Part shown: positions 26,922 to 34,804 of the stretch, piece by piece | How positions within the stretch are numbered: the stretch's first letter is position 1 | Layout of the letters: each line of letters begins with the position of its first letter | Made by a program: the position numbers and the translations under genes | Notes under the pieces: generated by a model | Told to the model about the DNA's origin: nothing | Seen by the model: the letters and a program-made list of their open reading frames with translations, nothing else | The model's database searches: none | Source of the DNA: Roseateles sp. | GTDB taxonomy: Bacteria; Pseudomonadota; Gammaproteobacteria; Burkholderiales; Burkholderiaceae_C | Reading direction: 5' to 3' | DNA length: 60,747 nucleotides | Assembly: GCA_016790285.1 (NCBI GenBank) | Contig: JAEUPJ010000011.1 | Location: 1 to 60,747, forward strand

Positions 26922-27656
26922 ATGTCCAACACCACCACCCACCACGGCCTGAGCCGCGACGACATCACCAACGCGAGCGAGGTCGCCTCGGCGCCCTCGA
27001 TCAAGTCGGTCTATGTCTACGAGGCGCCGGTGCGCATCTGGCACTGGATCAACGCCGCCGCCATCACCGTGCTGGCGCTGACGGGCTACTTCATCGGCTC
27101 GCCCCTGCCCACCCAGCCCGGTGAGGCCAGCGCCAACTACCTGATGGGCTACATCCGCTTTGCCCACTTCGCCGCCGGCTACCTGCTGGCGGTGGGCCTG
27201 ATCGGCCGGCTCTACTGGGCCGTGGTCGGCAACCACCATGCCCGCGAGCTCTTCTGGGTGCCGCTGTTCCAGCGCGCCTACTGGGTGGAGATGTGGGGCA
27301 TGGCCAAGTGGTATGCCTTCGTCGCCGCGCGGCCCGGGCGCTACGTGGGCCACAACCCGCTGGCGCGCTTCGCGATGTTCTTCGGCTTCTTCCTGCTGAC
27401 GCTGTTCATGATCGTCACCGGCTTCGCGTTGTATGGCGAAGGCGCGCAGATGGGGTCCTGGCAGGAGAGGCTGTTCGGCTGGGTGATCCCGCTGTTCGGC
27501 CAGTCGCAGGACGTGCACACCTGGCACCACCTGGGCATGTGGGCGCTGATCTGCTTCATCATCCTGCACGTCTACGCCGCCATCCGCGAGGACATCATGG
27601 GCCGCTCCAGCGTGGTCAGCACCATGATCTCCGGTCACCGGACGTTCAAAGACTGA
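26922..27656 (+). CDS. hupC: Ni/Fe-hydrogenase b-type cytochrome subunit
   Basis: Di-heme membrane cytochrome (HoxZ/HupC) that anchors the hydrogenase and hands its electrons to ubiquinone. Four transmembrane helices can be seen, with heme-ligand candidates in RIWHWINA, RFAHFAAGYLL and DVHTWHHLGMW. The N terminus carries about 30 polar residues before the conserved VYVYEAPVRIWHW. At 244 aa it is typical. The start has a CAGGAGG ribosome-binding site. Confidence 0.95.
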   Translation: MSNTTTHHGLSRDDITNASEVASAPSIKSVYVYEAPVRIWHWINAAAITVLALTGYFIGSPLPTQPGEASANYLMGYIRFAHFAAGYLLAVGLIGRLYWAVVGNHHARELFWVPLFQRAYWVEMWGMAKWYAFVAARPGRYVGHNPLARFAMFFGFFLLTLFMIVTGFALYGEGAQMGSWQERLFGWVIPLFGQSQDVHTWHHLGMWALICFIILHVYAAIREDIMGRSSVVSTMISGHRTFKD

Positions 27657-27664
27657 ACCCCGGC

Positions 27665-28000
27665 ATGAGCGCCGTGCAGCACACCGGCCCACACCTGCGG
27701 CACCCGCCCGCCGGCGTGCCGGTGCGCCTGCCGCCCCACCCGGGCCGCTTCCTGCAGCGCCACTATCTGGTGCCGCTGGCGATGAACCAGAGCGACGCGG
27801 CGCGGCGTCTGGGCATGTCGCGCCGGCGCCTGCACGAGATCGTCCACGGCCAGCGCGGCGTGTCGCCCGACACCGCCCTGCGCTGCGCCCTCGTGTTCGG
27901 CAGCGACACCGCCTTCCTGCTGGCCATGCAGTCTGCCTGGGACAGCTTCCACGCCTGGAAGCAGATGCGCGCGCAGTCGCGCCTTCTCCCCCAACCCTGA
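27665..28000 (+). CDS. HigA-like XRE-family helix-turn-helix protein inside the hydrogenase operon
   Basis: A 111-aa protein starting eight bases after hupC. It matches HigA/VapI-type antitoxin regulators: HPGRFLQRHYLVPL, then the HTH MNQSDAARRLGMSRRRLHEIV, then the family tail GVSPDTALRCALVFGSDTAFLLAMQSAWD. No HigB-like toxin frame is visible next to it, so it is not a normal toxin-antitoxin pair. High-GC codon use equals that of the neighbours, which suggests long residence. It may autoregulate or tune the operon; that is inference. Confidence 0.82.
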   Translation: MSAVQHTGPHLRHPPAGVPVRLPPHPGRFLQRHYLVPLAMNQSDAARRLGMSRRRLHEIVHGQRGVSPDTALRCALVFGSDTAFLLAMQSAWDSFHAWKQMRAQSRLLPQP

Positions 28001-28011
28001 ATTGCCTCGTG

Positions 28012-28689
28012 ATGGACCCGTTACGCACCATTCCGCCTGCAAGCGCCTGTCACCCCGACGGTGACAGCCATGAAACCCTCTGCGTGCTGGGCATCGGCAA
28101 CGTGCTGTGGGCCGACGAAGGCTTCGGCGTGCGCTGCATCGAGGCGCTGCAGCAGCGCTACGAGTTCGCGCCGCACGTGCAGCTCATCGACGGCGGCACG
28201 CAAGGCCTGTACCTCGTGCAGCATGTGCAGCAGGCCGACCGCCTGCTGATCTTCGACGCCATCGACTACGGCCTGGCGCCCGGCGAGCTCAAGCTCGTGC
28301 GCAACGACGACGTGCCCCGCTTCATGGGCGCCAAGAAGATGAGCCTGCACCAGACCGGCTTCCAGGAGGTGCTGATGCTGGCGCTGCTGACCGAGAAGTA
28401 TCCGAAGGAGGTGCTGCTGATCGGCTGCCAGCCCGAGGAGATCGAGGACTACGGCGGCAGCCTTCGGCCCGTCGTGAAGCAGGCCATGGAAGACGCGCTG
28501 GCCCTGGGCCTGGCCACGCTGCGCGACTGGAGCGCGGCACCGACCCCGCGCCAGCGGCCGCTCAGCGACGTCGAGACGGTGACGTTTGCCGAGCTGGCTC
28601 TGGGGCGCTACGAGTCGGAGCGCCCGTCCGAGGACGTCGCCTGCCGCAGCGGCGATGACCGCTTCATGCCCGCGCGGGCGGAGGCCTGA
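28012..28689 (+). CDS. hupD: Hydrogenase maturation endopeptidase
   Basis: Nickel-dependent protease (HoxM/HupD family) that cuts the C-terminal extension from HupL. Metal-binding residues lie in GIGNVLWADEGFG (Glu), LLIFDAIDYG (Asp) and MSLHQTGFQEVL (His), followed by LIGCQPEEIEDYGG. The N terminus is about 20 residues longer than usual, and the C terminus extends to 225 aa. A GTG one codon upstream is an alternative start. Confidence 0.93.
   Translation: MDPLRTIPPASACHPDGDSHETLCVLGIGNVLWADEGFGVRCIEALQQRYEFAPHVQLIDGGTQGLYLVQHVQQADRLLIFDAIDYGLAPGELKLVRNDDVPRFMGAKKMSLHQTGFQEVLMLALLTEKYPKEVLLIGCQPEEIEDYGGSLRPVVKQAMEDALALGLATLRDWSAAPTPRQRPLSDVETVTFAELALGRYESERPSEDVACRSGDDRFMPARAEA
28047..28067 (+). 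other. Perfect hairpin in the 5' end of hupD
   Basis: CTGTCACC and GGTGACAG form an 8-bp perfect stem with a 5-base loop, 35 bases into the hupD coding sequence. No T-run follows. It lies at the boundary between the structural and the maturation genes and could be an mRNA processing or attenuation point. Confidence 0.45.
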
Positions 28690-28691
28690 GC

Positions 28692-29021
28692 ATGTGCATC
28701 GGCATCCCCATGCAGGTCCTCGAACTGGAGCCGGGCCATGCCCTGTGCGCCGGCCGCGGCGGGCGCCGACGCGTGCGCACGGCGCTGGTGGGCGAGCCAC
28801 GGCCGGGCGACTGGCTGCTGGTGTTCCTCGACAGCGCCCAGGAACGCATCACCGCCGAGCGCGCCGCCGAGGTCGACGCCACGCTGGACCTGCTCGCCGC
28901 CGTGCAGGCGGGCGAGGGCGGTGGCGCCGACGCGGCCTTCACGTTGCCCTCGCAACTCAGCGCCCACGAACTGCTGGCCCTGACCGGCGCCCACCACCAC
29001 ACGATGGAGACGACGACATGA
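28692..29021 (+). CDS. hupF: HupF, HypC-family hydrogenase accessory chaperone
   Basis: HypC paralogue (HoxL/HupF) specific to this enzyme. It begins MCIGIPMQV with the conserved Cys2 and is 109 aa, longer than HypC (75 aa), with a C-terminal His-rich end (GAHHHTM). In related systems HupF protects the large subunit in air and helps deliver the Fe(CN)2CO group. It lies two bases after hupD, and its stop overlaps the hupG start. Confidence 0.92.
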   Translation: MCIGIPMQVLELEPGHALCAGRGGRRRVRTALVGEPRPGDWLLVFLDSAQERITAERAAEVDATLDLLAAVQAGEGGGADAAFTLPSQLSAHELLALTGAHHHTMETTT

Positions 29022-29506
29022 GCACCGAATCCCTGCTGAGCCTGCCGGTTCAAGCGCCCAAGTCCCTGCCCGACACCTCGCCGCTGGTCACCCGCCTGGC
29101 CGAGTCTTTTGGCGCCACCTGGGTGGACGGCGACAGCATCGACGCCTGGGCCGCCCAGGGCGGCGACCGCGTCGTGCTGTTCGCGGGTGACGCCGTGCGC
29201 TTCCCCGAAGGCCAGGACGTCGCCGTCGTGCTGCCCGAACTGCAGCGCTGCCTGCCCGGTCGCTTCCAGATCGGCGTCGTGCAGCGCCACCTGGAAGAAG
29301 CACTCGCGCGTCGCTTCGGCTCCCAGCGCTGGCCCACGCTGCTCTTCCTGCGTGACGGCCAGTACGTCACCACGCTGGCGGGCATGCACGACTGGGAGGA
29401 CTTCCTGCGCAAGACCGAGGAAGCGCTGGCCGCGCCCGTTTCACGGGCACCCAGCATCGGCATCCCCCTCGTCAGCGCTGCGGCCAACGACAGCAGCTGC
29501 CACTGA
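29018..29506 (+). CDS. hupG: HupG/HyaE-like thioredoxin-fold accessory protein
   Basis: Small-subunit chaperone (HoxO/HupG/HyaE family, 162 aa). It has a thioredoxin-like fold without the CxxC pair (WPTLLFLRDGQYVTTLAGMHDWEDF). In Ralstonia HoxO binds the HoxK Tat precursor before export. ATGA overlap with hupF. Confidence 0.88.
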   Translation: MSTESLLSLPVQAPKSLPDTSPLVTRLAESFGATWVDGDSIDAWAAQGGDRVVLFAGDAVRFPEGQDVAVVLPELQRCLPGRFQIGVVQRHLEEALARRFGSQRWPTLLFLRDGQYVTTLAGMHDWEDFLRKTEEALAAPVSRAPSIGIPLVSAAANDSSCH

Positions 29507-29525
29507 ACCCCTCAACGGACACGCC

Positions 29526-30392
29526 ATGAAAGACTTCCCCATCCCCGTGCGCAGCATCGGCCCCGGCAGCCAGGTCGAGGACGAGGTGCTGGACTACATG
29601 CCCATGCCTCAGGGCATGGAGACCTTCCGCGCGCCGGTGCTGCCCGAGCCCGAGCAACTCGTCGGCCGGCACCGCGCCCACACAGCGCTGCGCGAGGCGC
29701 TGACGCAGCTGGAAGCCGTCTGCCGCGGCGGCGGCAACCGCCATGTGGACCTGGCCGGGCTGGACGCCGACGACCTGGCCCTGGTGAACCAGGTGCTGGG
29801 CGAGGGTGAGGTCAGCGCCGTGGTGCATGCGGCCGGCGATGGCGCGCTGGGAGTGCAGGTGCAGGAGGCGGTGTTTGCCGGCGTCTGGCGCGTGGTCACC
29901 ACGGCGCAGGGCTGCGTGGTGTCCGACGTCATCGAGCTGGGCCACATCCCCGAGGTGCTCAAGCTCGCGGCCCGGCAGGACGGCGACCCCGTCGTGCCGC
30001 GCTGGCAGGGCGGGCTGCCGCCCAACGTCCAGAACGCGCCGACGCTGCTGGCCGAGATCGAGGACCAGTGGCGGCTGTGGCGCCCGGGCCAGCCGGCCCA
30101 TGTGGTGAACCTCACGCTGCTGCCCATGTCGGTGGAGGACATCGGCTTCCTCGACCACCACCTCGGTACCGGCCGCGTGCTCATCCTGTCGCGCGGCTAC
30201 GGCAACTGCCGCATCACCAACACCCACCGGCCCAACACATGGCGGGTCGTCTACTACAACTCGCAGGACGTGGTGATCCTGAACTCGGTCGAGATCAGCG
30301 AACTGCCCGAGGTGGCGCAGGCCGCCATGGAAGACCTGGAGGACTCGCAGGAGCGCCTGAAGGAAGTGCTGGCGTGGGTGGAGCAGGCATGA
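29526..30392 (+). CDS. hupH: HupH/HyaF-like hydrogenase accessory protein
   Basis: Maturation protein of the HoxQ/HupH/HyaF family, 288 aa, cytoplasmic, thought to act with HupG on the small-subunit precursor. Family features are the N-terminal IPVRSIGPGSQVEDEVLDYM, the central PEVLKLAARQDGD and the C-terminal RGYGNCRITNT and TWRVVYYNSQD. Its stop overlaps the hupI start. Confidence 0.9.
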   Translation: MKDFPIPVRSIGPGSQVEDEVLDYMPMPQGMETFRAPVLPEPEQLVGRHRAHTALREALTQLEAVCRGGGNRHVDLAGLDADDLALVNQVLGEGEVSAVVHAAGDGALGVQVQEAVFAGVWRVVTTAQGCVVSDVIELGHIPEVLKLAARQDGDPVVPRWQGGLPPNVQNAPTLLAEIEDQWRLWRPGQPAHVVNLTLLPMSVEDIGFLDHHLGTGRVLILSRGYGNCRITNTHRPNTWRVVYYNSQDVVILNSVEISELPEVAQAAMEDLEDSQERLKEVLAWVEQA

Positions 30393-30601
30393 GCTTTGAG
30401 GGCAGCTATCTCGGCGACGCCGCGCGGCTGCCCGCGCAGGCGCGGCTGGAATGCAAGATCTGCTGGTGGGTCTATGACCCGGCGCTGGGCGACGAGGTCT
30501 GGCAGATCGCACCCGGCACGGCCTTCACTGACCTGCCGTCGCACTGGCGCTGCCCGCAGTGCGATGGCGATGCAGATCAGTTCATGGTGCTGCACTCATG
30601 A
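30389..30601 (+). CDS. hupI: Rubredoxin-like protein HupI
   Basis: A 70-aa rubredoxin (HoxR/HupI). The iron centre is formed by CKICWWVYDP and CPQCDGD, the usual CxxC pairs. In Ralstonia HoxR is needed for correct assembly of the O2-tolerant iron-sulfur relay under air, which agrees with the six-cysteine small subunit here. Overlaps its neighbours by four bases on both sides. Confidence 0.95.
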   Translation: MSFEGSYLGDAARLPAQARLECKICWWVYDPALGDEVWQIAPGTAFTDLPSHWRCPQCDGDADQFMVLHS

Positions 30602-31077
30602 ACCTGCTGCCCATCCGCGTGCAGGCGCTGGAGGCGCTGTTCCGCCATGTCGAGCGCACCCGCATGGCGGGCGTGCCGGTGCTCAACCGCGCGCTGCAGG
30701 TGGAAGCCGTGGGCTTTGAGGCCGCGGCGGTCGAGCCCGCCGAGGCGCCCGCCGCGGTGGGCGTGCTGCTGACGCCCTGGTTCATGAACCTCGTCTGGCT
30801 GCCGCTGTCGCCCGACGCGGACGCGGGCCGCGTGGGGCGGACCAAGACGCGCGAAGTGGGCGGCACGGGCTTCGAGTTCATCGGTGGCTACGAGCCGGGT
30901 CTGGGCGCCTACGAGGCCTGCTCGCTGGCCTCGCCCATGTTCGAGTTCCCCGACCAGGCCCAGGCCCGGGCCACGGCACATGCCGTGCTGGCGCAACTGC
31001 GGCCCGCCGCGCTGCCGGTCTCCAATGCACGTCGTGGCTTCCTGTTCGGCCGCTCGACGGTGGAGGCGCGGCCGTGA
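30598..31077 (+). CDS. hupJ: HupJ hydrogenase accessory protein
   Basis: [NiFe] hydrogenase assembly chaperone of the HoxT/HupJ (HybE-like) family, 159 aa. Recognised by the N-terminal LFRHVERTRMAGVPVLN, the LTPWFMNLVWLP block and SPMFEFPDQAQARATA near the C terminus. Probably binds the small-subunit precursor. Translationally coupled to hupI and hupK. Confidence 0.88.
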   Translation: MNLLPIRVQALEALFRHVERTRMAGVPVLNRALQVEAVGFEAAAVEPAEAPAAVGVLLTPWFMNLVWLPLSPDADAGRVGRTKTREVGGTGFEFIGGYEPGLGAYEACSLASPMFEFPDQAQARATAHAVLAQLRPAALPVSNARRGFLFGRSTVEARP

Positions 31078-32189
31078 TCGGGCTTGACCAACTCGCCGGT
31101 GTGCTGCGCCTGCGGCCGGGCCAGGCCCGCCCGGGCAGCGTGCTCAACAACCGCCCCGACTGGGCGGGCACCCTGGCGCGCGGCAAGGCGCCGGCCGAGG
31201 TGCCGGCACTGTTGGCCAGCCTCTACAGCCTGTGTGGCCATGCCCATCGCCTGTGTGCGCAGATGGCGCTGCAGGCGGCTGCGCACGGCGAAGTGCCGGC
31301 CGATGCCGGCGCGGCTCGTGCGCTGCAGCTGGAAACGCTGTGCGAGCACGCCCGCCGCATCGGCCTGGACTGGCCCGGTGCGCTGTCGCCGGCCGCCACG
31401 GGCGACGCGACCCTGTCCCTGCGCTGCTGCCCGGTGCTGCGCTCGCGCGACGCAGATGCGCGCGACACGCGCCTCTGGCTGCAGCGCCACCTGCTGGGCA
31501 TGCCAGCGGCGGACTGGCTGCGCGGCTGGGAGGGGGCGCCCGGCTGGTGGGCCGACTGGAGTGCCACCAGCCATGGCTGGCTGCCCGCCCTGGTGCGCAG
31601 CGCCCGCTCCGCGGCCGACTGGCCCGTGGCGGCCGCCGAGCCGCTGCATGCGCATGCCGGCAGCGTGTCGCTGCGCCAACTGGCCGCCTGCCTGCGCGAG
31701 TCACCGGGCTACACCCGCCAGCCCCGCTGGCAGGACGACTGCGCGGAGACGGGCACCTGGACCCGCCTGCACGAGGCCGCTCGCGCCCTGCCCGCCACGC
31801 CCTGGCAGCGCCTGGGCGCGCGCGTGGCCGAGCTGGTGCGCCTGAGCCTGCCCGACGAACCCGGCCGCAGCGGCAGCGGCTGGCTGGCCTTCGGCGCGCT
31901 GCAGATCGCCCCGGGCGAAGGCCTGGCCTGGGTGGAGATGGCGCGCGGCCTGCTCGTGCATCACGCGGGCCTGGACGGCGACGGGCGCGTGGCCGCCTAC
32001 CGCGTGCTGGCGCCGACGGAATGGAACTTCCACGCCGAGGGCGCCGTGGCGACCGCGCTCGAAACCCTGCGCCCGGCGCATGGGGCCTTCGCGCAGCGTC
32101 GCATCGCCGCGCTGATGGCCGCTTACGATCCCTGCGTGCGCTTCGAGTTGGAGACGCAGGCCTTGCAGGAGGAGGGCGCCCATGCATGA
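31074..32189 (+). CDS. hupK: HupK/HoxV hydrogenase assembly scaffold
   Basis: Distant relative of the hydrogenase large subunit. HoxV in Ralstonia holds the Fe(CN)2CO moiety before transfer to the large subunit. Vestigial large-subunit features can be seen: YSLCGHAHRLCAQ in place of the N-terminal CxxC-H site, PTEWNFH, and the C-terminal AAYDPCVRFELE with only one cysteine. 371 aa. It starts with GTG overlapping the hupJ stop and overlaps hypA by eight bases. Confidence 0.88.
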   Translation: MIGLDQLAGVLRLRPGQARPGSVLNNRPDWAGTLARGKAPAEVPALLASLYSLCGHAHRLCAQMALQAAAHGEVPADAGAARALQLETLCEHARRIGLDWPGALSPAATGDATLSLRCCPVLRSRDADARDTRLWLQRHLLGMPAADWLRGWEGAPGWWADWSATSHGWLPALVRSARSAADWPVAAAEPLHAHAGSVSLRQLAACLRESPGYTRQPRWQDDCAETGTWTRLHEAARALPATPWQRLGARVAELVRLSLPDEPGRSGSGWLAFGALQIAPGEGLAWVEMARGLLVHHAGLDGDGRVAAYRVLAPTEWNFHAEGAVATALETLRPAHGAFAQRRIAALMAAYDPCVRFELETQALQEEGAHA

Positions 32190-32529
32190 AGCCAGCCTGG
32201 CCGGCGGCATCCTGAAGCTGGTGGAAGACGCCGCGCGACGCGAAGGTTTTCGCCGCGTGTCTGCGCTGCGCCTGGAGGCCGGGCGCTTGGCTGGCGTGGA
32301 GGTGCGCGCGCTGCGCTTCGCGCTGGAGGCCATCGCCCCGGGCACGGTGCTGCAGGGCGCCAGCATCGCCATCGACGAGCCCGAAGGCCAGGCCTGGTGC
32401 CTGCCCTGCGCCGCCACCGTGCCATTGGCCCGGCGCGGCGACCCCTGCCCCCAATGTTCAAGCCACCAACTGCAGCCCACCGGCGGCACCGAGCTGCGCG
32501 TGGTGGACTTGCTGGTTGACGACGAATAA
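32182..32529 (+). CDS. hypA: HypA nickel insertion protein
   Basis: Zn/Ni metallochaperone that works with HypB to load nickel into the hydrogenase. Ni-binding MHEASL at the N terminus, and a zinc site of two CxxC motifs (CLPC and CPQC). 115 aa, as usual. First of the hypABFCDE maturation set. Confidence 0.95.
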   Translation: MHEASLAGGILKLVEDAARREGFRRVSALRLEAGRLAGVEVRALRFALEAIAPGTVLQGASIAIDEPEGQAWCLPCAATVPLARRGDPCPQCSSHQLQPTGGTELRVVDLLVDDE

Positions 32530-32540
32530 GGAGACAAAAG

Positions 32541-33476
32541 ATGTGTGTGGTGTGCGGATGCGCCGACAGCGGCGATGCAGCAGCAAGGGCCCACGACCAT
32601 GCCCACGGGCATGACCACCATCACGGCCATGTCCACGTGGACCCGACCCACGGTGACCTGCACTTCGGTGCGGGCGAGGCCAGGGTGTCGGTGCCGGGCA
32701 TGAGCCAGGCGCGCACGGTCAAGCTGGAGGCCGACATCCTGGGCGAGAACCGTCGCATCGCGCGGCAGAACCGCCATCACTTCGAAGCCCATGGCGTGAC
32801 GGCGCTCAACCTGCTGTCCAGCCCGGGCTCGGGCAAGACGACGCTGCTGTGCGCCACCATCGAGGCGCTGAAACGCCGCGCGCCGGGCATGGACGTCGCC
32901 GTCATCGAAGGTGACCAGCAGACCAGCTTCGACGCCGACCGCATCCGCGCCACCGGCGCACCGGCCATCCAGGTCAACACCGGCAAGGGCTGTCATCTGG
33001 ACGCGCCCATGGTGGCCGAGGCCTTCGGCCAGTTGCACAGCCACGACCACCACCATCACCACGACGAACGGCCCAGCCTGCTCTTCATCGAAAACGTCGG
33101 CAACCTCGTCTGCCCGGCGCTGTGGGACCTGGGCGAGGCGGCCAAGGTCGTCGTGCTGTCGGTGACCGAGGGAGAGGACAAGCCGCTGAAGTACCCCGAC
33201 ATGTTCGCCGCCGCCGAGCTGATGGTGCTCAACAAGGTGGACCTGCTGCCCCACCTGCGCTTCGACGTGCAGCGCTGCATCGACATGGCGCGGCGCGTGA
33301 ACCCGACGCTGCAGGTGCTGCAGCTGTCGGCGACGACCGGGGAGGGCATGGACGCATGGCTCGACTGGCTGCTCGAATGGACGGCGCCCCAGGACGACAG
33401 CCAGGCCGCGCTGCGTGCCCGCGTGGCCTCCCTCGAAGCCGAGCTGGCCCAGGCCCGCGCCGCGCTGGAGGGCTGA
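32541..33476 (+). CDS. hypB: HypB GTPase for nickel delivery
   Basis: GTP-dependent nickel chaperone. N-terminal CVVCGC high-affinity nickel motif, then a histidine-rich stretch ([15 protein letters not shown]) that may store nickel. The P-loop is SSPGSGKTT and a later guanine-specificity motif is NKVDL. A second histidine cluster ([11 protein letters not shown]) interrupts the G domain, and a 25-residue coiled-coil tail ([15 protein letters not shown]) follows it. 311 aa. Its stop and the hypF1 ATG overlap. Confidence 0.95.
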   Translation: MCVVCGCADSGDAAARAHDHAHGHDHHHGHVHVDPTHGDLHFGAGEARVSVPGMSQARTVKLEADILGENRRIARQNRHHFEAHGVTALNLLSSPGSGKTTLLCATIEALKRRAPGMDVAVIEGDQQTSFDADRIRATGAPAIQVNTGKGCHLDAPMVAEAFGQLHSHDHHHHHDERPSLLFIENVGNLVCPALWDLGEAAKVVVLSVTEGEDKPLKYPDMFAAAELMVLNKVDLLPHLRFDVQRCIDMARRVNPTLQVLQLSATTGEGMDAWLDWLLEWTAPQDDSQAALRARVASLEAELAQARAALEG

Positions 33477-34585
33477 TGACCGCCGTGCTCGCCTTCGGCG
33501 CCTGGCTGAAGAACGCGGCCTGCCTGCGGGCCGATGGCCGGGCGCAGTGGTCGCCTGTGCATGGCGACCTGGGCGACCCCGAGGCCTGCCGGGCGCTGGA
33601 GGCCTCGGTGCGCCAGCTCTTTGCCCGGTCGAGCGAGCCCGTCACCGCCGTGGCGCATGACCTGCACCCGGACTTCTTCAGCACCCGCCTTGCGCAGCAA
33701 CTGTCCGCCGAGTGGGGCGTGCCGGCCGTGGCCGTGCAACACCACCATGCCCACATCGGCGTGGTGATGGCCGATCACGGCGTGGACGAGCCCGTCATCG
33801 GCCTCGCGCTCGACGGTGTGGGCCTTGGGACGGATGGCACCGCCTGGGGCGGCGAGCTGCTGTGGGTGGCGCCCGGCGAGTGGCGCCGCGTCGGCGGTCT
33901 GTGGCCGCTCGCGCTGCCCGGCGGCGACGTGGCGGCCCGCGAGCCCTGGCGCATGGCCGCGGCGGCGCTGCACGCGCTGGGCCGCGGCGCGGAGATCGAA
34001 GCCCGCTTCGGCCCTGTGGTGGGCGGGCCTTCCGCCAAGGGCGTGCAGCGCATGCTGGCGGCCAACCTGAACTGCCCCGTCACCGGCAGCACCGGCCGCT
34101 GGTTCGACGCCGCAGCGGGCGCTCTGGGCCTGTGCGTGCGCCAGGCCCACGAGGCTGAGGCTGCCATCGCTCTGGAAAAACTGGCCGCCAGGCATCTGGC
34201 CCAGGCCCCCGTGCAGCCACGCGCCGATCTGGTCGACCCGCAGGCGCTGCAGCGTCTGGACCTGCGCCCGCTGCTGGCCCGCTTGCTGGATGGACCGGAG
34301 CCCGCTGAAGCCGCAGCCTGGTTCCACGTCTCCCTGGCCCAGGCGCTGGCCGACTGGGCGGCAGCCGCGGCGCGCGAGACCGGCACCCGCACCGTCTGCC
34401 TGGGCGGTGGCTGTTTCCTCAACACCGTGCTGACCGAGCAAGTCGTCAAGCGGCTGGTGTCGCACGGCCTGCGCGTGCTCGGCACCCGCTCCACCCATTG
34501 TGGCGATGCCGGCCTGGCCCTGGGCCAGGCCTGGGTCGCCGCCCACCAACTCGCCATCTCACCAGAGGTCGCCGCATGTGCCTAG
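33476..34585 (+). CDS. hypF1: Short HypF (Kae1/TobZ-like carbamoyltransferase domain only)
   Basis: HypF transfers carbamoyl phosphate onto HypE to start synthesis of the cyanide ligands. This protein is 369 aa, against about 750 for full HypF, and holds only the C-terminal domain: PAVAVQHHHAHIGVVMADHG (metal-binding histidines), LALDGVGLGTDGTAWGGE, and CLGGGCFLNTVL. The acylphosphatase, zinc-finger and YrdC-like domains are absent. Ralstonia eutropha HypF1 is also a naturally short form from the corresponding locus and was reported functional, so this is probably not decay: the frame is intact and coupled on both sides. A full-length HypF elsewhere may supply the missing domains. Confidence 0.9.
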   Translation: MTAVLAFGAWLKNAACLRADGRAQWSPVHGDLGDPEACRALEASVRQLFARSSEPVTAVAHDLHPDFFSTRLAQQLSAEWGVPAVAVQHHHAHIGVVMADHGVDEPVIGLALDGVGLGTDGTAWGGELLWVAPGEWRRVGGLWPLALPGGDVAAREPWRMAAAALHALGRGAEIEARFGPVVGGPSAKGVQRMLAANLNCPVTGSTGRWFDAAAGALGLCVRQAHEAEAAIALEKLAARHLAQAPVQPRADLVDPQALQRLDLRPLLARLLDGPEPAEAAAWFHVSLAQALADWAAAAARETGTRTVCLGGGCFLNTVLTEQVVKRLVSHGLRVLGTRSTHCGDAGLALGQAWVAAHQLAISPEVAACA

Positions 34586-34803
34586 CCATCCCCACCCGAT
34601 TGATCGAGATCCGCCCCGGCGCGCAGGCTCTGGTGGACCTGGGCGGCATCCGCAAGGAAATCTCCATCGCCCTGGTGCCCGAGGCCGCAGTCGGTGACTA
34701 CGTCATCGTCCACGTCGGCCACGCCATCGGCCTGATCGACCCCGAGGAGGCCGAGCGCTCGCTGCGCATGTTCGGCGAGCTCGCCGCGCAGGAAGCGAGC
34801 TGA
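34576..34803 (+). CDS. hypC: HypC hydrogenase assembly chaperone
   Basis: 75-aa chaperone with MCLAIP at the N terminus; Cys2 binds the Fe(CN)2CO unit with HypD. Distinct from the longer paralogue HupF in the same operon. It overlaps the hypF1 end by ten bases and hypD starts one base after its stop. Confidence 0.95.
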   Translation: MCLAIPTRLIEIRPGAQALVDLGGIRKEISIALVPEAAVGDYVIVHVGHAIGLIDPEEAERSLRMFGELAAQEAS

Positions 34804-34804
34804 C

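Noticed and set aside
27665-28000. A complete HigBA toxin-antitoxin pair in the hup operon
   Set aside because: No toxin-sized frame with RelE/HigB features lies on either side; hupC and hupD directly flank the HTH gene.
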